From Rhodobacteraceae bacterium LMO-JJ12 (GTDB taxonomy: Bacteria > Pseudomonadota > Alphaproteobacteria > Rhodobacterales > Rhodobacteraceae): DNA of 64,000 bases. The DNA lies in assembly GCA_021555075.1 (NCBI GenBank), contig JAKGBX010000001.1, positions 2,437,645 through 2,501,644 on the forward strand. The letters are read 5' to 3'. Under the pieces are notes generated by a model, which was not told the DNA's origin, did not search any database, and saw only the letters and a program-made list of their open reading frames with translations. Positions 45,525 through 56,968 of the stretch are shown here, in pieces. Each line of letters begins with the position of its first letter. Position 1 is the first letter of the stretch. The position numbers and the translations under genes are program-made.

Positions 45525-45875
45525 TCAATCATTCCCTCCATCAATCAGCCGTTTGACCTTGGACTTCAGAACATCCATCGAAAGCTCCTTCACGACCCCC
45601 AGCACCTCGATCAGAGTGGCCGGCTTCTTCGGGGTCGGCTTGATGCGCAGCAGATACACCGTGATCCTGTCCGCCCCGAAATGAACCTCGAATTGCACCT
45701 GGAACTGGTAAAACGTGGTCTGGCGAAATCCGTTCCGGCCAACCCGCCCCTGCGCCGGGTCGCGCCGCAGAAGCATGATCATCTGCGCCACATGATCTTC
45801 CGACAAATACAGATATGCCGCATCTTGCAATGCGACGCGGGTGCATTTGCAGGCGATCTCGGTGACATCGACCAT
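45525..45875 (-). CDS. Probable type II toxin, partner of the XRE antitoxin
   Basis: A 116-residue basic protein with no confident family name. Its alternation of helix (ALQDAAYLYLSEDHVAQMIMLLRR) and strands (TTFYQFQVQFEVHF, DRITVYLLRIKPT) recalls RelE/HigB or MqsR-type RNases. It precedes the antitoxin gene with a single base between stop and start, the toxin-first order of HigBA and MqsRA. The start at 45875 is placed because a TTGAAA-17-TATATA promoter would begin transcription at or within one base of this ATG, giving a leaderless message; a longer frame to 45911 overlaps the promoter. Toxicity is inferred from context only. Confidence 0.6.
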   Translation of the reverse strand: MVDVTEIACKCTRVALQDAAYLYLSEDHVAQMIMLLRRDPAQGRVGRNGFRQTTFYQFQVQFEVHFGADRITVYLLRIKPTPKKPATLIEVLGVVKELSMDVLKSKVKRLIDGGND

Positions 45876-45882
45876 GTGAGAA

Positions 45883-45911
45883 TATATACGCCAATGGCGT
45901 ATCAATTTCAA
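45883..45911 (-). promoter_or_regulatory. Promoter of the toxin-antitoxin operon
   Basis: On the minus strand, TTGAAA (45911-45906), a 17-base spacer and TATATA (45888-45883). The predicted start point is 45876 or 45875, at the toxin ATG. Confidence 0.65.
45887..45901. promoter_or_regulatory. Operator O1 of the toxin-antitoxin operon
   Basis: TACGCCAATGGCGTA is a perfect dyad with seven-base arms around a central A. It lies in the promoter spacer and overlaps the -10 box. Confidence 0.7.
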
Positions 45912-45919
45912 GGAGCAAC

Positions 45920-45934
45920 TACGCCAATGGCGCA
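45920..45934. promoter_or_regulatory. Operator O2 of the toxin-antitoxin operon
   Basis: TACGCCAATGGCGCA matches O1 at 14 of 15 bases and lies just upstream of the -35 box, 33 bases centre to centre from O1, about three helical turns. Confidence 0.7.
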
Positions 45935-45938
45935 GCTA

Positions 45939-46760
45939 TCAGCGTATCTGCATCGCCGCCAAAATCGGGCCAAAGTTCTTCTTCTGCAGAATCACCGCGA
46001 CAGGCAGATCGCCTTTCACGGGAACGCTCAAGAATAGCGGACGCTTGCCGTCCCATTCGCCGATCACCGACCAATCGCGCACGACATTGGCATAGGAAAT
46101 CTTGCGCCCGGCGTTTTCGCCGCGCCGGATATCGACAGTGGCTTCGCGCTCGAACCGCACCAATTGCACCAGAATTGCGCCCGTACCCTGCCCCTGGTCG
46201 GCGATGGGATTGGCCGAAACAACTATCTGCCCGCCTTCCCGGCTGGCCTTGATCGTAACGGCCTGTGGGCGTTTCTGATACCTGCTGATCAGATCGTTGA
46301 CATCCATCGGATGGTTGCCCACCACATGATCGCGCCCATGGATGATCATCTGCGGCGTATAGACCATACGACGGTGACCCGCTTTGGCATAACCATGCTG
46401 GCGCAGGGTGTATTTATGGTCGGCAAAGACATCTTTCCAGCCGATATAGTCCCAGTAATCCACATGCAGCGACAGCGCGACCACGTCCGCGCGCCTGGCC
46501 AGCTTGTGCAAGAAGGCATCCGCTGCCGGACAGCTCGAACAGCCTTGCGAGGTGTAAAGCTCGACCACGATTACCGGCTTGTCGGCATGGGCTGCCCCCG
46601 CCAATGCGATCCAGAAAACCGTCAACACGGCTCGGCTCAGTGATTTCAAACGCCAAAAGGCCTTACCGCCCAAGGCAATCGACTGTTGCGCATGTTTCAG
46701 GTCGAAGGCCTGTCTCAACGTAGCCTCAAAACGCTTTAGCCATGCGCCGTATCGATTCAT
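45939..46760 (-). CDS. DUF1223 thioredoxin-fold exported protein
   Basis: A 273-residue protein. After an N-terminal basic stretch and hydrophobic segment (SRAVLTVFWIALAGAAHA) comes the DUF1223 domain with the redox-like motif TSQGCSSCPAAD, then LSLHVDYWDYIGWKDVFADHKYTLRQHGYA and VYTPQMIIHGRDHVVG. A role in periplasmic thiol chemistry is plausible but unproven. The start is uncertain: ATG 46760 is chosen because GGGGAA lies upstream and the frame to 47102 is non-conserved in character. The long part before the hydrophobic segment (about 45 residues) is unusual for a signal peptide. Confidence 0.75.
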   Translation of the reverse strand: MNRYGAWLKRFEATLRQAFDLKHAQQSIALGGKAFWRLKSLSRAVLTVFWIALAGAAHADKPVIVVELYTSQGCSSCPAADAFLHKLARRADVVALSLHVDYWDYIGWKDVFADHKYTLRQHGYAKAGHRRMVYTPQMIIHGRDHVVGNHPMDVNDLISRYQKRPQAVTIKASREGGQIVVSANPIADQGQGTGAILVQLVRFEREATVDIRRGENAGRKISYANVVRDWSVIGEWDGKRPLFLSVPVKGDLPVAVILQKKNFGPILAAMQIR

Positions 46761-47070
46761 TGCCGGTGTTTCCCCATTTTGACGCCCCGGTATCGTCCCC
46801 GGCATGTCGTCTGCTTTTCTATCGGTATGTTCGCAAACACATCCATTGTTTAGGCACAGGCTATTGAAATAACCAATCAAGGTTTTGCGAGTATTCGGTG
46901 AGGCGCGACTCTCAATTGCGCAATTGTCGCACCCTCGACGCGCCATTGTCTCACAAAATTTCGCACACCCCCCAGATACCCGCCTCCCTCTTTTGCCCAC
47001 GCCGCTTGACACTGGCCCACACCGGATCATCATGGCTGCGTCACTCAATCTGAACAGAAGGAGTTCTAGA
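46761..47070. other. Intergenic region of 310 bases with a CAATTGCGCAATTG palindrome
   Basis: It lies between divergent genes. A perfect 14-base palindrome CAATTGCGCAATTG is at 46913-46926 and a TTGACA-like element near 47006-47011 may serve the small gene at 47071. Otherwise nothing is recognised. Confidence 0.5.
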
Positions 47071-47307
47071 ATGGCCGAGTCATGGCTTCCCACATTGATC
47101 ACCCCCGATCCCCAAAGCGGTTACGATCTCGCCGTGAAAATGTCGCGCGTCGCAGTAAAGATGACTCAACCCGACGCCGCCATGCGTGACAAGCTGCGCG
47201 CCGATTATGCCGAAGATGCCGATGCGCTGATCGCCGCATCCCAGGTTGTCGCCGTGCATTTTCAAACCGTCGCCGCCGCCAATGGTTATTGGCGCTCGAA
47301 AGGCTGA
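47071..47307 (+). CDS. Small conserved-looking protein of unknown function
   Basis: A 78-residue protein, MAESWLPTLITPDPQSGYDL..., predicted mostly helical with the segment AVKMSRVAVKMTQPDAAMRDKLRADYAEDADALIAASQVVAVHFQTVAAANGYWR. AAGGAG lies eight bases before the ATG, a strong ribosome-binding site, so it is very probably translated. There is no signal peptide or membrane segment. It is monocistronic, upstream of acnA. No family is recognised. Confidence 0.65.
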   Translation: MAESWLPTLITPDPQSGYDLAVKMSRVAVKMTQPDAAMRDKLRADYAEDADALIAASQVVAVHFQTVAAANGYWRSKG

Positions 47308-47435
47308 CAAATACTCATGTGGCGGAGCGGCTTCGATCCGCCCTTCCGCCGCTTGCCCTCGTGTCTATCTGAACTATCACTGATCTATTACTGCGCCCCT
47401 TGCCATCCCTCGATCCGCTGCGACTCTGGTGCAGA

Positions 47436-47463
47436 TTGCAAAAACAGTGTGCAATGGTATACA
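47436..47463 (+). promoter_or_regulatory. acnA promoter with overlapping inverted repeat
   Basis: TTGCAA (47436-47441), 16 bases, TATACA (47458-47463). An inverted repeat ATTGCA-N9-TGCAAT (47435-47440 with 47450-47455) overlaps the -35 element and may be an operator. The acnA start is 88 bases further on. Confidence 0.55.
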
Positions 47464-47550
47464 TAAAACGCAGCCACCCCCTTGAACGCGATCAGATCAT
47501 GCGTCAAAAGCGCGTTCAATTGACCTCTCATTTCTGCCGGAGACAGCCAA

Positions 47551-50298
<2,748 letters not shown>

Positions 50299-50372
50299 CA
50301 AGGGCGAAACCGGCTTCTCGGTTTCTGCCCTTTCTGCAAGAAACGATTCCGAGAGTGCGGACACATTCCCCC

Positions 50373-50404
50373 AAAGCCCCGGTCCCCGTGACCGGGGCTT
50401 TTTT
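50373..50404 (+). terminator. Rho-independent terminator of acnA
   Basis: A perfect 12-pair stem AAAGCCCCGGTC/GACCGGGGCTTT around CCCGT ends in a T run at 50399-50404, 75 bases past the acnA stop. Confidence 0.9.
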
Positions 50405-50448
50405 CATCGCTGTCGCAGGTCGCAATACGCAGAGCGTCTTGCGACCAG

Positions 50449-50474
50449 CCCCGGAGTATTTTTGGAAAGATGAA
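50449..50474 (-). repeat. Dispersed intergenic repeat, inverted short copy
   Basis: Read on the minus strand it begins TTCATCTTTCC and continues AAAAATACTCCGGGG. It faces the long copy at 50553 in the acnA-trmD gap. Confidence 0.65.
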
Positions 50475-50552
50475 ACAAGTAGCCCCCTGCCAAGAGACGA
50501 GGGGCCATTACCGCGCCCCAACGCCAAGCGATCGTGGTTAACACCGCGTTAC

Positions 50553-50604
50553 TTCATCTTGCCCGAAATATCCCGGGGAGCGCGAGGGGCTGGCCCCTCG
50601 CTCC
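50553..50604 (+). repeat. Dispersed intergenic repeat, copy f (52 bp)
   Basis: Identical to 29864-29915 except at the twelfth base, including the GCGAGGGG-CTGG-CCCCTCGC hairpin. The rest of the 503-base acnA-trmD gap shows no gene. Confidence 0.85.
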
Positions 50605-50801
50605 GAACCTCACCAAACAGCGCGCGCCCTGTTAACCGAAGTCAGCCGATTTTTCGCCGCAACGCGGCGCTGCACGGAGAGCAGCCAGAGCGCAGCCGAG
50701 AGTCACCCCCCGATCTTTCGCAAAAAAAGTCGTGTTAACCCACGCAAACGCAGTCTTAACCCTCTGTTTGCAAACCCATCGTTTTCCCCTATGAACGCCT
50801 C

Positions 50802-51614
50802 ATGAACGACAAACCGAAATCCCATGGCCGCAAGTCCATCAAAGCCAGCCTCGCCCCGCGCGATCTGATGGAAGAAAACCGTCTTGCCCACGCCTGGACC
50901 GCCCAGGTCATTACACTTTTTCCTCAATCTTTTCCTGGGGTTCTGGGCGAAAGCCTGACCGGGCGCGGGCTGAAAGACGGTCTGTGGCAACTCGAAACGA
51001 TCGACCTGCGCAGCTTTGGCATCGGCAAGCACCGCAATGTCGATGACACACCCGCTGGTGGCGGCGCGGGCATGGTTCTGCGCGCTGACGTGCTCGGCGC
51101 AGCGATTGATCACGCCCGAGCTTTGTCCGCCAACCCCTTGCCACTTCTATATCTTTCCCCCCGTGGCCGCCCCTTTGACCAAGCCACCGCGCGCCGTTTT
51201 GCCCAGGGTCCGGGCCTCACCCTGCTCTGCGGTCGCTTCGAGGGGGTCGATCAGCGCGTGCTCGATCACTATGGCATCGAAGAAGTCAGCCTTGGCGATT
51301 TCGTCCTCACCGGTGGCGAAATTGCAGCGCAGGCCATGATCGACGCCACGGTGCGGCTATTGCCCGGCGTTTTGGGCAATGCTGAAAGCGCCGAAGAAGA
51401 AAGCTTTTCCAACGGCTTGCTGGAACACCCTCAATTCACACGCCCGCCAGAATGGCAAGGCCGCGCCATCCCGGAGGTCTTGATGTCAGGTCACCATGGC
51501 GAGATTGCAAAATGGCGTCGTGCCCAATCAGAAGCCCTCACCCGCACTCAACGCCCCGATCTCTGGGCGGCATATCTGGCTCGAAAGACCGACTCATCAA
51601 GCCCGGGCAGTTAA
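50802..51614 (+). CDS. trmD: tRNA (guanine37-N1)-methyltransferase
   Basis: A 270-residue SPOUT methyltransferase. The trefoil-knot SAM site includes LLYLSPRGRPFDQ, LLCGRFEGVDQRVLDHY and EEVSLGDFVLTGGEIAAQAMIDATVRLLPGVLGN, and the C-terminal domain has HPQFTRPPEWQG and PEVLMSGHHGEIAKWRR. It methylates G37 of tRNAs reading CNN codons and prevents +1 frameshifts. The first 30 or so residues before AHAWTAQVITLFPQSFPG are an extension common in Rhodobacteraceae. It is followed, after an unusually long 470-base gap, by rplS and rpmE. Confidence 0.95.
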   Translation: MNDKPKSHGRKSIKASLAPRDLMEENRLAHAWTAQVITLFPQSFPGVLGESLTGRGLKDGLWQLETIDLRSFGIGKHRNVDDTPAGGGAGMVLRADVLGAAIDHARALSANPLPLLYLSPRGRPFDQATARRFAQGPGLTLLCGRFEGVDQRVLDHYGIEEVSLGDFVLTGGEIAAQAMIDATVRLLPGVLGNAESAEEESFSNGLLEHPQFTRPPEWQGRAIPEVLMSGHHGEIAKWRRAQSEALTRTQRPDLWAAYLARKTDSSSPGS

Positions 51615-52084
51615 CACAAATGATACGTTCTCATGACAGTGTCCCTGCAAGTCATTTACCTCAAAACGCAGGGTTCCAGTTTTGATTTCGCGTATACGCT
51701 CAGCACGGATATGACGCTGGTGGTGGTGTATTCTCATCCCTTGTCACCAGGGGTCTTGCGGGCGGGCCAAACACGCCACAGGGCTTGATTGGCGAAGTCG
51801 TGGCCCGAGGCCATATTCCACCCTTGCCAGCGCAGGCATGGTACCGTAGACACGCGACGTTCCCGGGGCGGCATGCCGACTCGGGTGTTTTGGATGTTGT
51901 ACCATAATCGCCCCGCTTTCTTCGGTCGGGTCAGATTTGGAACGATACAGCGTCCCAAACGGGCACAAAGCAATGACGGCTGACCTCCGGCGGGCGCGCA
52001 AGCGGACCCGATGAAGACCAGGAGCTCTGAGACGCGAAAACAACTTTGCGGAATAAACCGCAAGCAAATCAAGGAGTTAGGTCA
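51615..52084 (+). other. 470-base gap between trmD and rplS
   Basis: No gene is recognised. Just before the rplS ribosome-binding site is a hairpin TTGCGG-AATAAA-CCGCAA (52046-52063). Short frames on the minus strand lack family resemblance. It may contain a separate rplS promoter and a structured leader, but no known ribosomal-protein leader motif was identified. Confidence 0.4.
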
Positions 52085-52459
52085 ATGAACCTGCTTGCAC
52101 AGATCGAGGCCGAACAAGTCGCCTCGCTGGGAAAAGACATCCCGGATTTCAAGGCCGGAGACACCATCCGCGTCGGCTACAAGGTCACCGAAGGCACCCG
52201 CAGCCGGGTGCAGAACTATGAAGGTGTCTGCATTTCGCGCAAGAATGGCGCAGGCATTGCCGGCTCGTTCACCGTGCGCAAGATCAGCTTTGGTGAAGGC
52301 GTCGAACGTGTGTTCCCGCTGCATTCGACCAATATCGATTCGATCGAAGTCATCCGTCGAGGCCGTGTGCGGCGCGCCAAGCTGTATTACCTGCGCGCAC
52401 GCCGTGGCAAATCGGCCCGGATCGCGGAAGACAGCACCTACAAACCGAAAAAAGCTTGA
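52085..52459 (+). CDS. rplS: 50S ribosomal protein L19
   Basis: A 124-residue L19 with [80 protein letters not shown]. It lies at the 30S-50S interface. AAGGAG precedes the ATG at 52085 by nine bases. The adjacent rpmE starts 11 bases after its stop, and both share the terminator at 52720. Confidence 0.97.
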   Translation: MNLLAQIEAEQVASLGKDIPDFKAGDTIRVGYKVTEGTRSRVQNYEGVCISRKNGAGIAGSFTVRKISFGEGVERVFPLHSTNIDSIEVIRRGRVRRAKLYYLRARRGKSARIAEDSTYKPKKA

Positions 52460-52470
52460 GGCCTGGGATC

Positions 52471-52692
52471 ATGAAAAAAGACACCCATCCCGATTATCAC
52501 TTCATCGACGTCAAAATGACCGATGGCACAATCTTCAAGATGCGCTCGACCTGGGGCAAGGAAGGCGACACGCTGTCGCTCGACATCGACCCCACGGTGC
52601 ACCCGGCCTGGACCGGTGGCGGCACGCGCCTGATGGACGCTGGCGGTCGCGTTTCGAAGTTCAAGAAAAAATACGAAGGTCTGGGCTTCTAA
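52471..52692 (+). CDS. rpmE: 50S ribosomal protein L31
   Basis: A 73-residue L31: [50 protein letters not shown]... It has no cysteines, so it is the zinc-free form. The end [11 protein letters not shown] is typical. It contributes to the central protuberance and subunit bridge. Confidence 0.95.
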   Translation: MKKDTHPDYHFIDVKMTDGTIFKMRSTWGKEGDTLSLDIDPTVHPAWTGGGTRLMDAGGRVSKFKKKYEGLGF

Positions 52693-52719
52693 AGCCGTCA
52701 CGATCTCGAGGGACATTGA

Positions 52720-52755
52720 CCGTCGCCCCCAACCAGGGGCGGCGGTTTTCTTTTT
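52720..52755 (+). terminator. Rho-independent terminator of rplS-rpmE
   Basis: CCGTCGCCCC (52720-52729) pairs with GGGGCGGCGG (52736-52745), with one G-T pair, followed by TTTTCTTTTT. Confidence 0.88.
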
Positions 52756-52831
52756 GCCCTTGCCCCTTTGACAATTGCCGCACGCTTCGGCCCAATGCCA
52801 GCGAATGCACTCAGCCCGAAAGGACATTGCC

Positions 52832-53227
52832 ATGGCCGTTGTCAAACTCCTCACCGATGAAGAAGCCAGCCCCGAAGCGCGCGCCGTCTTTGACGATATC
52901 CGCGCCACCCGCGGCACCGATTACGTCAACAATTTCTGGCGCGCCTTGGCACATGACCCCGATCAACTGGCCGCGCTCTGGGGGCGTTTGAAGGTCGTGA
53001 TGGGTCCCGGTGCGCTCGACCCTTTGACCAAGGAGATGATCTATATTGCCGTGTCCGCCGCCAATGCTTGCGAGTATTGCAGCCATTCCCACACGGCCTC
53101 GGCCCGTGCCAAGGGCATGAGCGACGCGATGTACGCCGAGCTTTTGCAGGTCATCGGCATGGCCAGCCAGACCAACGCTCTGGTCAACGCAATGCAGGTT
53201 CCGGTGGATGACGTCTTCAAAGCCTGA
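52832..53227 (+). CDS. Carboxymuconolactone decarboxylase/AhpD-like protein
   Basis: A 131-residue AhpD-fold protein. The catalytic CEYC with a following His (ANACEYCSHSHTASARAKG) is the alkylhydroperoxidase-type CxxC active site. It probably reduces peroxides or takes part in decarboxylation; the AhpD branch is favoured because of the two active-site Cys. AGGA lies before the ATG at 52832. It is a single gene between rpmE and a small ORF. Confidence 0.85.
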   Translation: MAVVKLLTDEEASPEARAVFDDIRATRGTDYVNNFWRALAHDPDQLAALWGRLKVVMGPGALDPLTKEMIYIAVSAANACEYCSHSHTASARAKGMSDAMYAELLQVIGMASQTNALVNAMQVPVDDVFKA

Positions 53228-53403
53228 ATGAGCGCGCAAAAGCTGCCCTTTCTTGCGGGCACCTCGCAACACGAGACAGACGCCTCGGCCATTGGAGTTG
53301 ACACGCTTGCATAGCGGGATTGCCCGAATCGGTGGTTCTCAGCGCATCACGCACATCCTAAGTGGGCAGCAACTCAAGCAACGCTACCCAAGGATAACCC
53401 GTC

Positions 53404-53565
53404 ATGAACCTGTTTCGTGCTCTCAAAGCCCTGATGTTTCAAACCACGCCCCGCTTTAGCGATATCGCCATCGGCAACATGACCGACATCCAGATGCGCC
53501 GTTCCGGACTGAACAAAGCAGCTACTCTGCACCACACCTTCTCGGGTCTGAGCACCTGCAGCTGA
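53404..53565 (+). CDS. Candidate 53-residue small protein
   Basis: ATG 53404 follows AAGGATAA, a plausible ribosome-binding site, and opens a 53-codon frame: MNLFRALKALMFQTTPRF, then SDIAIGNMTDIQMRRSGLNKAATL, ending STCS. Codon use resembles the neighbours, with mostly G or C in third positions, and an amphipathic N-terminal helix is likely. A TTGACA lies at 53298 but no good -10 was found. The frame is below the length that many gene finders accept. No family is recognised. Confidence 0.5.
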   Translation: MNLFRALKALMFQTTPRFSDIAIGNMTDIQMRRSGLNKAATLHHTFSGLSTCS

Positions 53566-53698
53566 CCCAGCTACAGGTTACCAGACCGCACAAGCCGGGC
53601 GGGCGTTTGAGCCACAGACCGACCCCGGGATGTATTGCACTGCTTGTCAGCCCGCCCCCTGACGGCCCATAAACGCGTCACACATCAAGGACGCGGCC

Positions 53699-54139
53699 AT
53701 GAGCAAACACGTTACCATTCTGAACGGGCCCAACCTCAATCTTCTGGGAACCCGCGAACCCGAAATCTACGGCGCAGAAACGCTGGCTGATGTTCAGGCA
53801 CGTTGCGTTTCAACGGGCAAGGAAATGGGTCTCTCGCTCACCTTCCGGCAATCAAACCACGAGGGTGAGATCGTCGATTGGATTCAGGCCGCGCGCGATA
53901 CATCTGCTGGGATAATCATAAACCCGGCCGCGCTCACCCACACTTCTGTGGCGATCCTTGATGCGCTCAACATGTTCGACGGTCCGGTCATCGAAATCCA
54001 TATCAGCCAGGTTCACAAGCGCGAAAGCTTCCGCCATCACTCCTACGTCAGCCACCGCGCCGATGCAGTCATCGCAGGCTGTGGCACCCAAGGCTATAGC
54101 CTTGCGCTGCATCGGATGAGCACGCTTTTGAACGGCTGA
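53699..54139 (+). CDS. aroQ: 3-dehydroquinate dehydratase type II
   Basis: A 146-residue type II dehydroquinase. [18 protein letters not shown] at the N-terminus has the catalytic Tyr, and [70 protein letters not shown] are family segments. It dehydrates 3-dehydroquinate in the shikimate pathway as a dodecamer. GGAC lies before the ATG. Upstream, between the small ORF and aroQ, a long-range GGGCGGGC/GCCCGCCC inverted repeat may form a hairpin. Confidence 0.95.
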   Translation: MSKHVTILNGPNLNLLGTREPEIYGAETLADVQARCVSTGKEMGLSLTFRQSNHEGEIVDWIQAARDTSAGIIINPAALTHTSVAILDALNMFDGPVIEIHISQVHKRESFRHHSYVSHRADAVIAGCGTQGYSLALHRMSTLLNG

Positions 54140-54231
54140 CACGCCTGACTGGAACAAGCCCGATAGAGGGCTTCCAATCGGTCAACTTCGCCCTTTTCGC
54201 ACGTACTCCTTTGCTCAGTCAGTTGCTGTCA

Positions 54232-55644
54232 TTATGGGCGGTGCTTTGCATCCTTGAACCAGCCACCAACCGCGCTCTCAAACGCCATTGCGGCCTGAAA
54301 CGCGATCTCATCCCGATAGGCAGGCGCCACGATCTGTAGCCCCGTGGGCACGCCGTTGTCGCCAAATCCGGACGGCACCGAGATCACCGGACAGCGACTC
54401 ATCATGTTGAACGGCGTCGTCAAAACCCAACCCAGTTCCGGCGCGACTTCAACTCCTTCAATCTGAAGCGTTTCTTTCGATTGATCGAAATCTGCACGCA
54501 CCGCAGGCAACCCATTTGTCGGGCAAATCAGGCAATCATAGGTCTCCAGTAGCGGCCCGAGCTTCATATAGGCCTCACCCGCCACCTGAAGCGACTTGAC
54601 GAAGTCCTGCGCCGTCGAGTCCCGCCCGTGTTCTGCCAGGGCGCGGCAATAGCTGGTCATCTCGTCGCCATGTTCCTCAAGCTCCAACGACAACGCGCCG
54701 CCGAAGATGTGGTTCAGATAGGCAACGCAAGCCTCCGGCACTTCTTTGCCCCAGCCGATATCAACCTCCTCCACTGTTGCCCCCAGCGCTCGCAACACTT
54801 CTGCGGCAGCCAGCGTATTGCGCCGCACATCCTCGCTGATCGTGTAGCTTCCCAGATCCATCGACAGCGCGATTTTCCAGCCTCTTATGTCGGGGTAGTC
54901 GGTGGGCAGTGTGATCTTGGGCAGTGACGCAATATCCCAGGGATGCTGCCCGCTCATGACGTTTTGCAGCAGAATGGCATCGCCAACCGACCGCGCCAGC
55001 GGGCCAGTGTGGCAATAAAAGTCAAGATTGAAGGGGATATCATCGGGGTTTCGCCCATATGGCGGCTTGTATCCCACCAAACCACAGCACGACGAAGGAA
55101 TGCGTATCGAGCCGCCAATATCCGAACCGGTTGCGAGCGAGGATGTCCCCGCCGCCAGTGATGCCGCCGACCCGCCCGACGATCCACCGGGCGTAAATTC
55201 CAGGTTCCAGGGATTGCGCGTCACACCCCACAGTTTTGACCATGTATAGCCAGCACAGGAATATTCCGGCGTCGCAGTGCGCGCATGCACGATCGCCCCT
55301 TCGGCCAGAATCGGCTGGTTCATCGGCGAAGTATGCTCAGCCACGAAGTCCTTCATCATTAGCGAACCACTGGAAGTTGGCTTGCCCGCAATAAAGCTCT
55401 CATCCTTGATCGCGACCGGCAACCCATCGAGGCAGCCCATCGGCGCGCCCTTAACCCACCGCGCTTCCGAGGCGCGCGCGGCGTCCATCGCCTCGTCGAA
55501 ATGGGTATAGGTGAAAGCGTTGATCGTGTCTTTCGTGGCTTCCGCCTTGGCGATCTGGGCCTCCAGAAGCTCCACTGGAGAAAGGGTTTTCTTGGCGAAA
55601 CACGTCAGTGCCTCGGTTGCAGTCAGGTAAAGCATGTCGGTCAT
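54232..55644 (-). CDS. Amidase (amidase signature family)
   Basis: A 470-residue amidase. The Ser-cisSer-Lys triad is visible: Lys80 (PVAIKDES), cis-Ser155 (GGSSGGSAA) and Ser179 (GSDIGGSIRIPSS). Members hydrolyse carboxylic amides; several aryl and aliphatic amide specificities exist. GGGA lies before the ATG at 55644. It is on the same strand as and about 240 bases beyond potD, so it may be part of the transporter transcript. The substrate is inferred to be what the transporter brings in. Confidence 0.9.
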   Translation of the reverse strand: MTDMLYLTATEALTCFAKKTLSPVELLEAQIAKAEATKDTINAFTYTHFDEAMDAARASEARWVKGAPMGCLDGLPVAIKDESFIAGKPTSSGSLMMKDFVAEHTSPMNQPILAEGAIVHARTATPEYSCAGYTWSKLWGVTRNPWNLEFTPGGSSGGSAASLAAGTSSLATGSDIGGSIRIPSSCCGLVGYKPPYGRNPDDIPFNLDFYCHTGPLARSVGDAILLQNVMSGQHPWDIASLPKITLPTDYPDIRGWKIALSMDLGSYTISEDVRRNTLAAAEVLRALGATVEEVDIGWGKEVPEACVAYLNHIFGGALSLELEEHGDEMTSYCRALAEHGRDSTAQDFVKSLQVAGEAYMKLGPLLETYDCLICPTNGLPAVRADFDQSKETLQIEGVEVAPELGWVLTTPFNMMSRCPVISVPSGFGDNGVPTGLQIVAPAYRDEIAFQAAMAFESAVGGWFKDAKHRP

Positions 55645-55880
55645 GGGACGTCCCTTGTCAGCAGAGTTCGGCGGCAATCGCATCGCTTGCGCGCATGGTG
55701 TTTGAATGATTCCACAGCGGCCTGTCCCAATCGGCACGCGGCACGCGCCACCGGGCGGCCCTGCATGATTGGCGGGATACGCTCAGAGTTGCGGTAGCTG
55801 CGAGTCATGCGGGTTCCCAGTCGAGAAGGCAGAGCGGCCCGATTTGGGCCGCCCCTTTCATTTGCATGGTAGAACCATCC
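55645..55880 (-). other. Spacer between the transporter genes and the amidase gene
   Basis: No gene is seen. An imperfect hairpin of GCGGCCC and GGGCCGC around GATTT lies near 55831-55850 and might attenuate transcription between potD and the amidase; no T run follows on the minus strand. Confidence 0.4.
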
Positions 55881-56903
55881 TTACTTCAACAGGTCGGTCC
55901 AGATCCTGGTATAGATCTGCTGCGTTGATGGCGGGCAGGTCAGACTAAAGCGACCGGCCGATTTCAGCTCTTCTGGAATAACAATTTCCGGCGCCGAAAT
56001 CATGTCATCCGGCATATACGCCTCAGAACCCTTGATGCCGTTTGCATAGCGTGCGAACGCCGAAATCAACGCTGCATTTTCTGGATCCATGGCAAAGTTC
56101 ATGAAGGCTTTGGCCTCTTCAGGATTCTTCGCATCCTTCAATATTGCCAGCGAATCCATCCAGAGCGGATAGCCTTCTTTGGGATAGCCATAGGCGATGT
56201 TTTCATTTTGCAGGCGCGTCCGGAAGGACGCCCCATTCCAGTTCACACCGGCCCAGATATCTTCTTTGGCGTATTTCTCAATGTTGCCATAGTCCATTCC
56301 AAGCCAGCTTTTCTTAGCTTCAACCAGACCGTCGCGCACCTTCTTGAGCAATTCCTTATCTTCGGTGCACGATTCACCGCCGTAGTAATAGATCGCCAAG
56401 GCCATCACATCGCCCATCTCGGGAACGACATTGATCTTGCCTTTCAGCTCCTCGGGCGGATCCATAAAGATGGCGGTTGTGTTGATATCGCCATCATAAT
56501 ACTTGGTGTTGACGGTCACGCCGGTCGTGCCCCATTGCCATGGCACGGTATAGTGGCGCCCCATATCCCATGCCACATCAACCCAAAGCGGATCGACATT
56601 CTTGAAGTTCTCCATCTGGTCGGGACGGCTTTCCAGTAGCAGCCCTTCGCTGACCCAGATCGGCACATATGTGTGCGAAGGCACGACGATATCAAAGCCG
56701 TGCCCGCCCGCCTTGACCTTGGCTAACGCGGTATCATTGCTATCATAGTCCGTGATCGTAACCTTGATGCCGGTCTCGGCCTCAAATTTCTCGATCAGCT
56801 TGGGGTTGGTATAATTACCCCAGTTATAGATATTGAGCTCTTGGGCAATTGCCCCGCTGGTGGACATCACCAGCGTCGCCGCAGCTGCTATTGCGTATTT
56901 CAT
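55881..56903 (-). CDS. Polyamine-type ABC transporter substrate-binding protein (PotD/PotF family)
   Basis: A 340-residue periplasmic binding protein with a signal peptide ([21 protein letters not shown]) followed by [41 protein letters not shown], the typical PotD/F N-terminus. Acidic and aromatic residues for amine binding ([15 protein letters not shown]) are present. It would deliver spermidine, putrescine or a related cationic compound to the permeases encoded next. AGGAG precedes the ATG. It is the last of the four transporter genes, transcribed potA-potB-potC-potD. Confidence 0.88.
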   Translation of the reverse strand: MKYAIAAAATLVMSTSGAIAQELNIYNWGNYTNPKLIEKFEAETGIKVTITDYDSNDTALAKVKAGGHGFDIVVPSHTYVPIWVSEGLLLESRPDQMENFKNVDPLWVDVAWDMGRHYTVPWQWGTTGVTVNTKYYDGDINTTAIFMDPPEELKGKINVVPEMGDVMALAIYYYGGESCTEDKELLKKVRDGLVEAKKSWLGMDYGNIEKYAKEDIWAGVNWNGASFRTRLQNENIAYGYPKEGYPLWMDSLAILKDAKNPEEAKAFMNFAMDPENAALISAFARYANGIKGSEAYMPDDMISAPEIVIPEELKSAGRFSLTCPPSTQQIYTRIWTDLLK

Positions 56904-56968
56904 TGGTTGGGTTCTCCTTGTTGAAATGATTTATGGGGTCCGGGCTCTGTTGGCCCGGTTGGCTGCGT

